Shown here piece after piece: positions 45,353 to 52,866 of a stretch of 64,000 bases of DNA. The position numbers and the translations under genes are program-made. The DNA lies in the NCBI RefSeq assembly GCF_004366035.1, contig NZ_SOEE01000003.1, positions 1-64,000 on the forward strand, given 5' to 3'. The DNA is from Cytobacillus oceanisediminis. Its GTDB lineage: Bacteria > Bacillota > Bacilli > Bacillales > Cytobacillaceae. The notes under the pieces were generated by a model. That model did not search any database. It had not been told where the DNA came from and worked only from the letters and a program-made list of their open reading frames with translations. How positions within the stretch are numbered: the first letter of the stretch is position 1; each line of letters begins with the position of its first letter.

Positions 45353-47507
45353 GTTTTTTAAAGAAATTGAGAATCTAAACCATCCGAATGAAAAATTGAT
45401 AAAAACACACTGCAGCTATTGCGGCATGCAATGCGGAATGAACTTGAGGGTTAATACACAGACAAATAAAATCATTGGGGTCGAGCCCCGTTATGACTGG
45501 CCGGTTACGGTCGGGAAAATGTGCCCCAAAGGGGTTACCGCCTACCAGCAGACCAACCACAAAGACCGCCTGCTGAAACCGCTGATCCGGGATGATGCTT
45601 CTTTAAAAGGAACCACCAAAGGGTTCCGTGAAGCAAGCTGGGATGAAGCATACGATTTAATTGCAAAAAAATTCAAAGAGCTTCAAACAGAATACGGAAA
45701 GGATTCTCTCTCCGTCTTCAGCGGGGTATCAATGACAAATGAAAAATGTTATTTAACAGGTAAATTTGCCCGTGTTGCTCTTGCCACGCGATATATTGAC
45801 TATAACGGCCGTTTCTGTATGTCAAGTGCTGCAGGCGGATTCCTCCGTTCTTTCGGTGTCGATAGAGGGTCAACCTTGCCTTGGACAGATATTCATGAAA
45901 CAGATTGCCTGTTTATCGCCGGAAGCAATACAGCTGAATGCCATCCGACTTCCATGTTCCGCATTTGGAACGTTCAGGAAAGAGGCGGTTATATCATTGT
46001 AGTCGATCCCCGGGAAACGCCAATTGCCAGAAGAGCTGACCTTCATCTCGACCTGCAGCCCGGAACAGACCTTGCACTTGCAAACGGGATTGTTAATCAA
46101 TTGATTAAAATGGGCTATATAGATGAAGAGTTTATTAATAAACATACCAACGGATTTGAAGAAACAAAGGAACTTGTAAAGGATTTCACACCTGAATATA
46201 CAAGCATGCTGACTGGTGTGGCGCCGGAAAAAATCATTCGCGCTGCAGAAATATACGGAAAAGCTCCAAATGCAGTTGTCATGTTTGCCCGAGGTGTTGA
46301 ACAGCAGCATAAGGGTGTTGATAATGTTTCCGCCTACACCAATATGGCGCTTGTTACTGGAAAGATCGGCCGTCCGAAAGCCGGAGTAGCCACATTTACC
46401 GGGCAGGGCAATGGACAGGGCGGAAGAGAGCATGGACAAAAATCGGATTTGCTTCCTGGCTACCGAAAAATTACGAACCCAAAACATGTTGAAGAAGTAT
46501 GCAGCGTTTGGGGAATTACACCTGAAGAAATGCCGCAGCCTGGTGTATCTGCTTATGAAATGATTGAGCTGATGGAGAAAAAAACGATTCGCGGTTTATA
46601 CCTTCTATGTTCGAATCCTGCTGTATCTGCACCAAATCTAAATTTTGTCAGGAAAGCATTTAAGACCTTGGATTTTATGGTATGCTCCGATTTCTACCTT
46701 TCTGAATCGGCAGAATTTGCAGATGTTGTTCTTCCGGCAGTTACATGGTCAGAGGATGAAGGAACAGTAACGAATATTGAAGGCCGCATAATTAAAATCA
46801 ATAAAGCTCAGGAACCTGTTGGGGAATCGAAGCCGGACTGGCAAATCCAAGTGGAGCTGGCTGAACGCTTAGGAAAAGGAAAATACTTTTCTTACCTAAA
46901 AACCGCACGAGATGTTGCAGATGAGTTCAGACTGGCTACCAAGGGCGGCTATGCTGATTACTATGGAGCTACCTGGGATAAAATCGACAAGCAGGATGGA
47001 GTTTTCTGGCCATGCAAAAATGAAAATGATGAAGGGACACCACATATGTTCCTTGATAAGAAATTTTATCATCCGGATGGCAAAGCAAAAATATGCGCGC
47101 TGCCATACCGTCCGCCAGCGGAAGAACCATGTGAAAAATATCCGCTCCGTTTAACAACTGGCCGGGTGGTTTACCATTACCTATCTGGCAATCAGACTAG
47201 AAGAATTCCATTCCTCCATGATATGTGTCCTGAACCATTTGTGGAGATCCACCCGGAAACAGCATCAAAATATAATATGGAACATGAAGAAAGGGTCCGT
47301 TTATTTACCAGAAGAGGCGAGGCCATCTATAAAGTCAAAATTACGGAAGCCATCCGCAAGGATACCGTCTTTGTTCCATACCATTTTGGACATGAAGATT
47401 CTATTAATCTATTAACAATTGCGGCGTTAGATCCTATTTCCCGAATGCCTGAGTTCAAGGCATGTGCTGCACAGCTGGAAAAAGTCGAATTAAAGAAGGT
47501 GCAATAA
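45339..47507 (+). CDS. Molybdopterin oxidoreductase, Nas/Nar-type catalytic subunit
   Basis: A 722-residue DMSO-reductase-superfamily enzyme. The N-terminal [4Fe-4S] motif is CSYCGMQCG...KMCPKG. The probable Mo-ligand Cys sits in YNGRFCMSSAAGG, as in assimilatory/periplasmic-type nitrate reductases. GQGNGQGGREHGQ and the C-terminal molydopterin-dinucleotide-binding domain (LRLTTGRVVYHYLSGNQT) are present. No signal peptide. Nitrate is the best guess for the substrate because a NarK-type transporter and Nre-like regulators follow, but formate or other oxyanions cannot be excluded. Confidence 0.85.
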   Translation: MQRDKFFKEIENLNHPNEKLIKTHCSYCGMQCGMNLRVNTQTNKIIGVEPRYDWPVTVGKMCPKGVTAYQQTNHKDRLLKPLIRDDASLKGTTKGFREASWDEAYDLIAKKFKELQTEYGKDSLSVFSGVSMTNEKCYLTGKFARVALATRYIDYNGRFCMSSAAGGFLRSFGVDRGSTLPWTDIHETDCLFIAGSNTAECHPTSMFRIWNVQERGGYIIVVDPRETPIARRADLHLDLQPGTDLALANGIVNQLIKMGYIDEEFINKHTNGFEETKELVKDFTPEYTSMLTGVAPEKIIRAAEIYGKAPNAVVMFARGVEQQHKGVDNVSAYTNMALVTGKIGRPKAGVATFTGQGNGQGGREHGQKSDLLPGYRKITNPKHVEEVCSVWGITPEEMPQPGVSAYEMIELMEKKTIRGLYLLCSNPAVSAPNLNFVRKAFKTLDFMVCSDFYLSESAEFADVVLPAVTWSEDEGTVTNIEGRIIKINKAQEPVGESKPDWQIQVELAERLGKGKYFSYLKTARDVADEFRLATKGGYADYYGATWDKIDKQDGVFWPCKNENDEGTPHMFLDKKFYHPDGKAKICALPYRPPAEEPCEKYPLRLTTGRVVYHYLSGNQTRRIPFLHDMCPEPFVEIHPETASKYNMEHEERVRLFTRRGEAIYKVKITEAIRKDTVFVPYHFGHEDSINLLTIAALDPISRMPEFKACAAQLEKVELKKVQ

Positions 47508-48068
47508 ATGAAGAAGAGGCTGTATTTAGAACTTGAAAACTGTATAGGATGCCGTTCTTGTCTGGCAGCATGTACACAATGCGGGGGGCATGAGGAGCGC
47601 AACAGAAACTATGTGTATGATGTAAATCCTCTTGTGAACCGGCAGACGATGCCTCTCATGTGCCTTCACTGTGAAAATCCGGCATGTGCCCGAAGCTGTC
47701 CGGCCCAGGCCATCCAAATTCATGAGACAGGCGCTGTGTTATCTGCACTGGTGGAAAAGTGTATTGGCTGTCAGAACTGCACAATTGCCTGCCCATATGG
47801 CATACCAAAATTTGATCAAGAACAGAACTTAATGTACAAATGCGACCTATGTATTGACCGTACTAAAGATGGAATTCCCCCTATGTGTGCGAGTGTATGT
47901 CCATCTAATACACTGCAATGGCTCACAGATGAAGAAATTGAAAACAAGAAGAAGCAATTTAACCTTGATAACGGCAAATGGGTAACAAGCATGCCATATC
48001 TTGAAGGTGAAACAAACGTAAAGGTAAATCTGCCGGGAATCCTGCAGGGAATTACAAAGCTGTTTTAG
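47508..48068 (+). CDS. Four-cluster [4Fe-4S] ferredoxin-type subunit
   Basis: A 186-residue electron-transfer subunit of the DmsB/NrfC/HybA type. Four Cys groups are visible: CIGCRSCLAACTQC, CLHCENPACARSCP, CIGCQNCTIACPYG and CDLC...CASVCPSN, enough for four cubane clusters. No signal peptide, so probably cytosolic. It starts directly after the catalytic-subunit stop codon (0 nt gap). It would bridge the membrane cytochrome and the molybdenum subunit. Confidence 0.9.
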   Translation: MKKRLYLELENCIGCRSCLAACTQCGGHEERNRNYVYDVNPLVNRQTMPLMCLHCENPACARSCPAQAIQIHETGAVLSALVEKCIGCQNCTIACPYGIPKFDQEQNLMYKCDLCIDRTKDGIPPMCASVCPSNTLQWLTDEEIENKKKQFNLDNGKWVTSMPYLEGETNVKVNLPGILQGITKLF

Positions 48069-48080
48069 GAGGGATTAGGG

Positions 48081-48605
48081 ATGTCTGATAAGAATAACAA
48101 GATTCCCTTTAATGAAGATAATTATACGCATAATATCGAACGGAATAACGAAAGAAAACTGGATAGACGCGGGTTCATGAAAACTTTGGTTGGTGCCGCC
48201 GGTGTGTTTGCGGTTTCCTCCCTTCCCTGGGGGGCAGTAGCTGCCAAAGAATTAATGGGGCTTGGCGAAAAGGAATATCCTCATAAGAAAATAACCGATG
48301 TAAGCAAGCTGCCAATCGGTGATGCAGTGGAGTTCAAGTTTCCTGGGGATCATGATGACGCAATTTTAATACGCTTATCAGAGAACAAATATGTTGCCTA
48401 TCAGAATGCTTGTACACATTTGCGTTGCCCGGTATTTTGGGTAAAGGAGCAAGGTGAAATGATCTGCCCTTGCCACCATGGTAAGTTCGATGTGGAGACT
48501 GGTTCGCCAACTGCGGGGCCGCCAAGAAGGCCGCTTCCCGAAATCCAAATTAAGGTGGAGAATGGAGCAATCTTTGCAGTGAGGGTGAAACGTTATGAGG
48601 CGTAG
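48081..48605 (+). CDS. Rieske [2Fe-2S] protein with Tat signal
   Basis: A 174-residue protein. A twin-arginine signal, DRRGFMKTLVGAAGVFAV (about 27-44), is followed by a Rieske domain with cluster ligands in CTHLRCPVF and CPCHHGKFD. The Tat signal implies folding in the cytosol and export, possibly with retention as an anchor. Its placement outside, while partner subunits lack signals, is unusual. RBS AGGAGGGATTAGGG lies upstream. Confidence 0.9.
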   Translation: MSDKNNKIPFNEDNYTHNIERNNERKLDRRGFMKTLVGAAGVFAVSSLPWGAVAAKELMGLGEKEYPHKKITDVSKLPIGDAVEFKFPGDHDDAILIRLSENKYVAYQNACTHLRCPVFWVKEQGEMICPCHHGKFDVETGSPTAGPPRRPLPEIQIKVENGAIFAVRVKRYEA

Positions 48606-48786
48606 CTTTCTGGGTGTCATCATTTTGGCCGCGATATTAATGATGAATATTATCTTTACCCAATATATGGTCCACCAATACTATTACGAAAACTATGAAA
48701 AGGTATTGATTTTCGGCGGACTGAATATTGTTCTTTTTCCCTTGGCCGTATTCGCTTATAAAAAGACGATTAACATGAGGGCGTGA
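48595..48786 (+). CDS. Small two-helix membrane protein of the reductase operon
   Basis: A 63-residue protein with two membrane helices (about 5-25 and 37-55) joined by a Tyr-rich loop MVHQYYYENYEK. It overlaps the Rieske gene by 11 nt, so it is translationally coupled. It might be an accessory subunit stabilising the membrane part. No family recognised. Confidence 0.65.
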   Translation: MRRSFLGVIILAAILMMNIIFTQYMVHQYYYENYEKVLIFGGLNIVLFPLAVFAYKKTINMRA

Positions 48787-48792
48787 TTTTTT

Positions 48793-49104
48793 ATGAACAG
48801 TGAAACATATCTTGATTTTTGTTTTGTAAGAGAACAATCCGGGGATTTTGCTCCAGAAGTTGATCAGCTCCTTTCCGAACTCTTCAAGGGAGTCCGCCTC
48901 AACTGGTATTTGGATGAGAAGTCTAATGACGGCATGGACATTGTTGTAGCAGAGATAAAAGGCATGAGCAAATGGCAATCAGAAGAGGAAACCATTGAAT
49001 TCATAGAAGAAAATGCAAGTGAATCATTCTGGAAATATCTGCAGGGTTATCAAATGTATATTTACCCTGCTAAAAGAGGGTGCGGGAGCTGTGGAACTCA
49101 TTAG
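48793..49104 (+). CDS. Small soluble protein with C-terminal CGSCG
   Basis: A 103-residue acidic protein ending KRGCGSCGTH. The CxxC near the C-terminus could bind a metal or an iron-sulfur/molybdenum maturation intermediate. No known domain. It lies inside the operon, and its 3' end overlaps the next gene by 14 nt. Confidence 0.65.
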   Translation: MNSETYLDFCFVREQSGDFAPEVDQLLSELFKGVRLNWYLDEKSNDGMDIVVAEIKGMSKWQSEEETIEFIEENASESFWKYLQGYQMYIYPAKRGCGSCGTH

Positions 49105-49366
49105 AAAAGAAGATTTGGACGGCTTTGTACGGCAAAATGTGCAGGTGGCAATTTTAGATGAAGAGGGAAATGACAAAGCCCCTTTTGTTCACAAAGAAAT
49201 AATAAAAACCGGGCTCTGTCCGGATGGAACACATTTGCGTATTTATTTTGACCACATGAATTTTTTTGCAGTTCCGCTGACATCCTGTGTGGAAGCATCT
49301 GACAGCAGGTGGGCTGCTCTTGATCAGGAAGCCGGATTAAAATATGTAATAAAGAAGAGAGCGTGA
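49091..49366 (+). CDS. Small soluble protein, unknown, in reductase operon
   Basis: A 91-residue protein starting at GTG 49091 (V/M ELIRKEDLDGFVRQNVQVA); this start is uncertain, and an upstream in-frame start at 49013 would overlap the previous gene by 90 nt. It contains LCPDGTHLRIYFDHMNFFAVPL. No known fold. It overlaps or abuts the transporter gene start, so it belongs to the same transcript. Confidence 0.55.
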   Translation: MELIRKEDLDGFVRQNVQVAILDEEGNDKAPFVHKEIIKTGLCPDGTHLRIYFDHMNFFAVPLTSCVEASDSRWAALDQEAGLKYVIKKRA

Positions 49367-49371
49367 ACACG

Positions 49372-50880
49372 ATGATTAGAAAAATACAGCTGCCATTGCA
49401 GACGTTAAACTTAGTAGCCGGGTTTATGGTTTGGGTGCTGATATCCTCCCTTATGCCGTTTATAAAGGAAGATATCAATATTCCAGCCGACAAGCTAGCC
49501 CTTGTAACAGCAGTTCCGGTGATCCTTGGATCGCTGCTCCGTATTCCTCTGGGTTATTATGCTAATCAGTTTGGAGCAAGAATAATCTTTATATTGAGCT
49601 TTATTCTTCTATTATTTCCAGTCTATTTTATCAGTATAGCTGATTCCATTACTGATTTACTGATCGGAGGATTATTCCTCGGTCTTGGAGGAGCGGTGTT
49701 CTCTGTTGGTGTTACATCTCTTCCAAAGTATTATCCAAAGGAGCGCCATGGGTTTGTAAATGGAATATACGGGGCAGGCAATCTTGGAACAGCCATAACC
49801 GCATTTGCGGCGCCGGTTGTTGCCACAAAGTTTGGATGGTCCCTAACCGTACAAATCTATCTGGTCCTGCTCGGAATCTTCATTGCAGCAAACTTCTTGC
49901 TTGGTGATAAAAAAGAAGTTAAGGTGCAGACACCGCTTCTGGAACAGATTAAAGGCGTCTATAAAAATGAAAAGCTGTGGCTGCTGAGCTTATTCTATTT
50001 CATTACTTTCGGGTCATTTGTTGCGTTTACCATTTATCTGCCAAATTTCCTGGTAGCTCATTTTGAACTCGATAAAGTGGATGCGGGATTAAGGACAGCC
50101 GGATTCATCGTCCTTGCAACTGCCATGAGACCGATTGGCGGCTGGCTTGCAGACCGTTTCCATTCTTTAATTCTTCTAATGTTTGTCTTTGGGGTTTATA
50201 CCATCTCTGCAGTGATTCTATCATTATCTCCGTCAATTACATGGTACACATTTGGATGCTTAAGCATTGCTCTATCAGCTGGAATTGGGAATGGTGTTAT
50301 CTTTAAGCTGGTGCCTATGTACTTCCAGAAGCAGGCGGGTATCGTAAACGGAATTGTTTCCGCAATGGGCGGCCTGGGAGGATTTTTTCCGCCGCTTATA
50401 TTGACCCTGTTATTTAATATCACCGGCCATTATGCGATTGGCTTTATGGCATTGTCAGAAGTGGCGCTTGCCAGCTTGATTCTGGTTGTTTGGATGTACT
50501 TCCAAGGTAAAATGGAAATTGCGGGCCAGGTGATTGATCATACAATTGAAGGGATTCTGGTAACGGATAGGGGAGGTAAAATAATCTCTGTAAACCCTGC
50601 TTTCACAGAAATAACCGGGTACAAGGAAGAGGAAGTAGTCGGCAAAAATCCTAATATCCTTAAATCAGGAAAGCAGACTAAGGGCTTTTACCAGGACTTA
50701 TGGACTTCAATTGAAAAAAATGGATTCTGGCAAGGGGAAATATGGAATTGCCGCAAAGACGGAGAAGAATATCTCCAATGGCTTACCATTAGTGCTATTA
50801 AAAATGATGCTGGAGATGTAGTTCAATATGCGGGCATGTTCAGTGACATTTCCAGTCATCGGGTAAAAAAAGCAAAGTAA
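49372..50880 (+). CDS. NarK-type MFS transporter with C-terminal PAS domain
   Basis: A 502-residue fusion. Residues 1 to about 380 form a 12-helix MFS transporter with nitrate-family features (RIPLGYYANQFGAR, GGLFLGLGGAVFSVGV, GNGVIFKLVPMYF). Residues about 385-500 are a PAS domain (IEGILVTDRGGKIISVNPAFTEITGY, then a PAC-like WLTISAIKNDAGDVVQYAGMFSDIS). A transporter fused to a PAS domain is unusual and suggests that transport state is sensed. I chose ATG 49372 because AGAGAG precedes it at proper distance. The next gene is a kinase without a sensor. Confidence 0.87.
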   Translation: MIRKIQLPLQTLNLVAGFMVWVLISSLMPFIKEDINIPADKLALVTAVPVILGSLLRIPLGYYANQFGARIIFILSFILLLFPVYFISIADSITDLLIGGLFLGLGGAVFSVGVTSLPKYYPKERHGFVNGIYGAGNLGTAITAFAAPVVATKFGWSLTVQIYLVLLGIFIAANFLLGDKKEVKVQTPLLEQIKGVYKNEKLWLLSLFYFITFGSFVAFTIYLPNFLVAHFELDKVDAGLRTAGFIVLATAMRPIGGWLADRFHSLILLMFVFGVYTISAVILSLSPSITWYTFGCLSIALSAGIGNGVIFKLVPMYFQKQAGIVNGIVSAMGGLGGFFPPLILTLLFNITGHYAIGFMALSEVALASLILVVWMYFQGKMEIAGQVIDHTIEGILVTDRGGKIISVNPAFTEITGYKEEEVVGKNPNILKSGKQTKGFYQDLWTSIEKNGFWQGEIWNCRKDGEEYLQWLTISAIKNDAGDVVQYAGMFSDISSHRVKKAK

Positions 50881-50914
50881 ATGCAAAAATAAAGTCTTAA
50901 GGAGGAGGGGTGGA

Positions 50915-51565
50915 ATGGAAATCCAGCCAGCAAAGAAAAATATCAGTTCCTATATTATTCAATCTCAGGAAGATGAGATCAAGCGCATCGCCCTGGAGCT
51001 TCACGAAGGGGTCGGGCAGACGCTTTACAGCTTATATACAGGGATGCAGTTCATTCAAACTGCTGTGGATCAGCCCGAAATGAAAGGCTATGTTGGAGAT
51101 ATGGCGCAAATGATGGAAAAAACAATTCAGGAAATCAGGCTTCTGGCTGTGGAATTGCATCCCCCTGCCCTGGGAACCCTCGGCCTGCTGCCGGCGCTGA
51201 AAAGTTATCTGAAATTATACACTTCCACATATGGAATAACAGTGGATCTTCAAAATGAGGGGATGGAAGTCCAAATCAGTGAAAGGGAAAGCATAACTTT
51301 GTTTCGGGTTTGCCAGGAAGCTCTGGCAAACATAGCCAGGTATGCTGACACAATGAGTGCATCCATCTTCCTGCAATGGAAACCGGGACAGCTTTCTATT
51401 AACATTGAAGACAAGGGTATGGGCTTTGATGTTGATGCTGGGATGCAAAAATCGTCTGGCCTTGCTGCAATGATTGAAAGAATGTGTTTAATCAGCGGCA
51501 AGTGCGTCATCAGCTCCAAAATCGGCGAAGGGACTACAATAGATATCAGCCTTCCGTTATACTAA
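50915..51565 (+). CDS. Sensor-less histidine kinase (NarX/NreB type)
   Basis: A 216-residue kinase core. The HisKA_3 dimerisation domain has its phospho-His in IALELHEGVGQTLYS. The HATPase_c domain has an N box RVCQEALANIARYAD and G box EDKGMGFD. There is no membrane helix and no PAS or GAF input domain. It lies 34 bp after the transporter-PAS gene, with a strong RBS AAGGAGGAGGGG, so the PAS domain at the transporter's end is the likely missing input. Confidence 0.9.
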   Translation: MEIQPAKKNISSYIIQSQEDEIKRIALELHEGVGQTLYSLYTGMQFIQTAVDQPEMKGYVGDMAQMMEKTIQEIRLLAVELHPPALGTLGLLPALKSYLKLYTSTYGITVDLQNEGMEVQISERESITLFRVCQEALANIARYADTMSASIFLQWKPGQLSINIEDKGMGFDVDAGMQKSSGLAAMIERMCLISGKCVISSKIGEGTTIDISLPLY

Positions 51566-51576
51566 GATTATACATA

Positions 51577-51609
51577 ACAAGGGAACTGCGCAAAGCGGCT
51601 CCCTTGTTG
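51577..51609 (+). other. Strong hairpin between kinase and regulator genes
   Basis: AACAAGGGA / TCCCTTGTT with inner GCG/GC pairs, not followed directly by a T run (a T6 stretch lies about 20 nt later). It may be an attenuator or mRNA-processing/stability element within the operon. Confidence 0.5.
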
Positions 51610-51651
51610 CCTATAAAAGATAATTTTTTAACACTGGAACTGTTACTTTGT

Positions 51652-51717
51652 ACTTCAAGAACTGTCCGGCGAAATCAGTCTGCCCCTCGGGCAGGCAAAG
51701 GCCCTTGTGCTTTTCTC
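51652..51717 (+). repeat. Short dispersed extragenic repeat (second copy, candidate)
   Basis: Runs from about ACTGTCCGGC through CTGCCCCTCGGGCAG to TTGTGCTTTTCT. It shares the layout of the segment at 23920-23992. The CTGCCCCTCGGGCAG core is a small hairpin. Lies just before the response-regulator RBS. Confidence 0.45.
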
Positions 51718-51747
51718 GTGCGGACAAATGGTAAAGGGGGAGCAAGG

Positions 51748-52401
51748 TTGATCAATATATTACTTTGCGACGACCACGCGGTAGTCAGAATGGGTTTGAA
51801 AATGCTATTAAATAACCATGAAGATATGCAGGTGGTTGGTGAAGCTTCGGAAGGCAACGAGGGGATTCAGCAGGCTATTGAATTAAAGCCTGATGTGGTA
51901 GTAATGGATTTGAGCATGCCCCATGGAAAAGATGGCATGTCTGCAACGTCAGAATTGAAAAAATTAAAGCCGGAAATACAGATCCTGATTTTGACCATGC
52001 ATGATGATGAAGAGTACCTATTCAGGGCGATCCAAGCGGGTGCGTCCGGATGTATTTTAAAAAGTGCTCCTCATGATGAACTGCTCGCAGCAATCCGGTC
52101 TGTTGCAAGCGGGAATGCCTATTTGCATCCGTCTGCAACTAAAAGGCTGATGGAAGAATATATCGGAAGTGTAAAGCAGGGGAACACTGATACATTCAAC
52201 CTGTTGTCTGACAGGGAAAAAGAGGTTCTTACATTAATAGCCAAAGGATTTTCCAATAAGGAAATTGCTGAACAGCTTGTGATTAGTGTAAAGACAGTTG
52301 AAACCCATAAAGGTAATTTAATGGAAAAACTTCAGATGAAGACCAGGCCGGAACTTGTTGCATATGCCTTAAAGAAAGGGCTGCTTGGTTATGGAATATA
52401 A
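51748..52401 (+). CDS. NarL/NreC-type response regulator
   Basis: A 217-residue regulator. The receiver domain has the acidic pair in LLCDDHAVVRMG, phospho-Asp in VVVMDLSMP and Lys in CILKSAP. The output is a LuxR-type HTH (LLSDREKEVLTLIAKGFSNKEIAEQL, then KTVETHKGNLMEKL). TTG 51748, behind GTAAAGGGGGAGCAAGG, gives the normal N-terminus. A much longer upstream frame is not used. It probably binds the GGGGAANTTCCCC palindromes before the operon. Confidence 0.92.
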   Translation: MINILLCDDHAVVRMGLKMLLNNHEDMQVVGEASEGNEGIQQAIELKPDVVVMDLSMPHGKDGMSATSELKKLKPEIQILILTMHDDEEYLFRAIQAGASGCILKSAPHDELLAAIRSVASGNAYLHPSATKRLMEEYIGSVKQGNTDTFNLLSDREKEVLTLIAKGFSNKEIAEQLVISVKTVETHKGNLMEKLQMKTRPELVAYALKKGLLGYGI

Positions 52402-52843
52402 GGGGGGCAGTCCGGGAGAGAGCGCACTTATTGATCAGGCTTGTGAAAAGGTGCTGACAGAGCTGGACTGTGATTTTGTCGGATTGGCACTGCAAAATAC
52501 AGATGGCCCGGATGTAAGATGGCATTATGCTGCAGGAAATAGCAACGAAAAGTATAAGAGGATTACAGTAAGGTACGGCAAAGGCATTGCAGGAAAGGTG
52601 ATTTCAACCGGAAGGCCTATGTACGTAGAAAACTTCCCCGAAAATGTTGCTGGAAAAGCATTGGAATACCCGATTATGCTTGCTGAAGCCCTGAAGCATG
52701 CATATGCTGTTCCCATTCATTTTAAGGGAATTCCCAAAGGGGTCCTCTTGATCGGGAAACGGTCCGGTCAGCCTATAAATGAAAACATGCAAAGCACTGC
52801 AAGGAATGCAGCGAGGACACTTGAACTAAAGCTGAATGGTTAA
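52391..52843 (+). CDS. GAF domain protein, NreA-like
   Basis: A 150-residue single GAF domain (VGLALQNTDGPDVRWHYAAGN, GKGIAGKVISTGRPMYVENF, AVPIHFKGIPKGVLLIGKR). In staphylococci NreA is a GAF protein that binds nitrate and holds the kinase NreB in check; size and gene neighbours fit that role. It starts inside the end of the regulator gene (overlap 11 nt). Confidence 0.82.
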   Translation: MEYKGGSPGESALIDQACEKVLTELDCDFVGLALQNTDGPDVRWHYAAGNSNEKYKRITVRYGKGIAGKVISTGRPMYVENFPENVAGKALEYPIMLAEALKHAYAVPIHFKGIPKGVLLIGKRSGQPINENMQSTARNAARTLELKLNG

Positions 52844-52866
52844 AAAATGCAACTGGAGGTACGTAA

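Noticed and set aside
51484..51747. 88-residue N-terminal extension of the response regulator
   Set aside because: It overlaps the kinase gene and an extragenic repeat. TTG 51748 has a strong RBS and gives the normal receiver-domain start.
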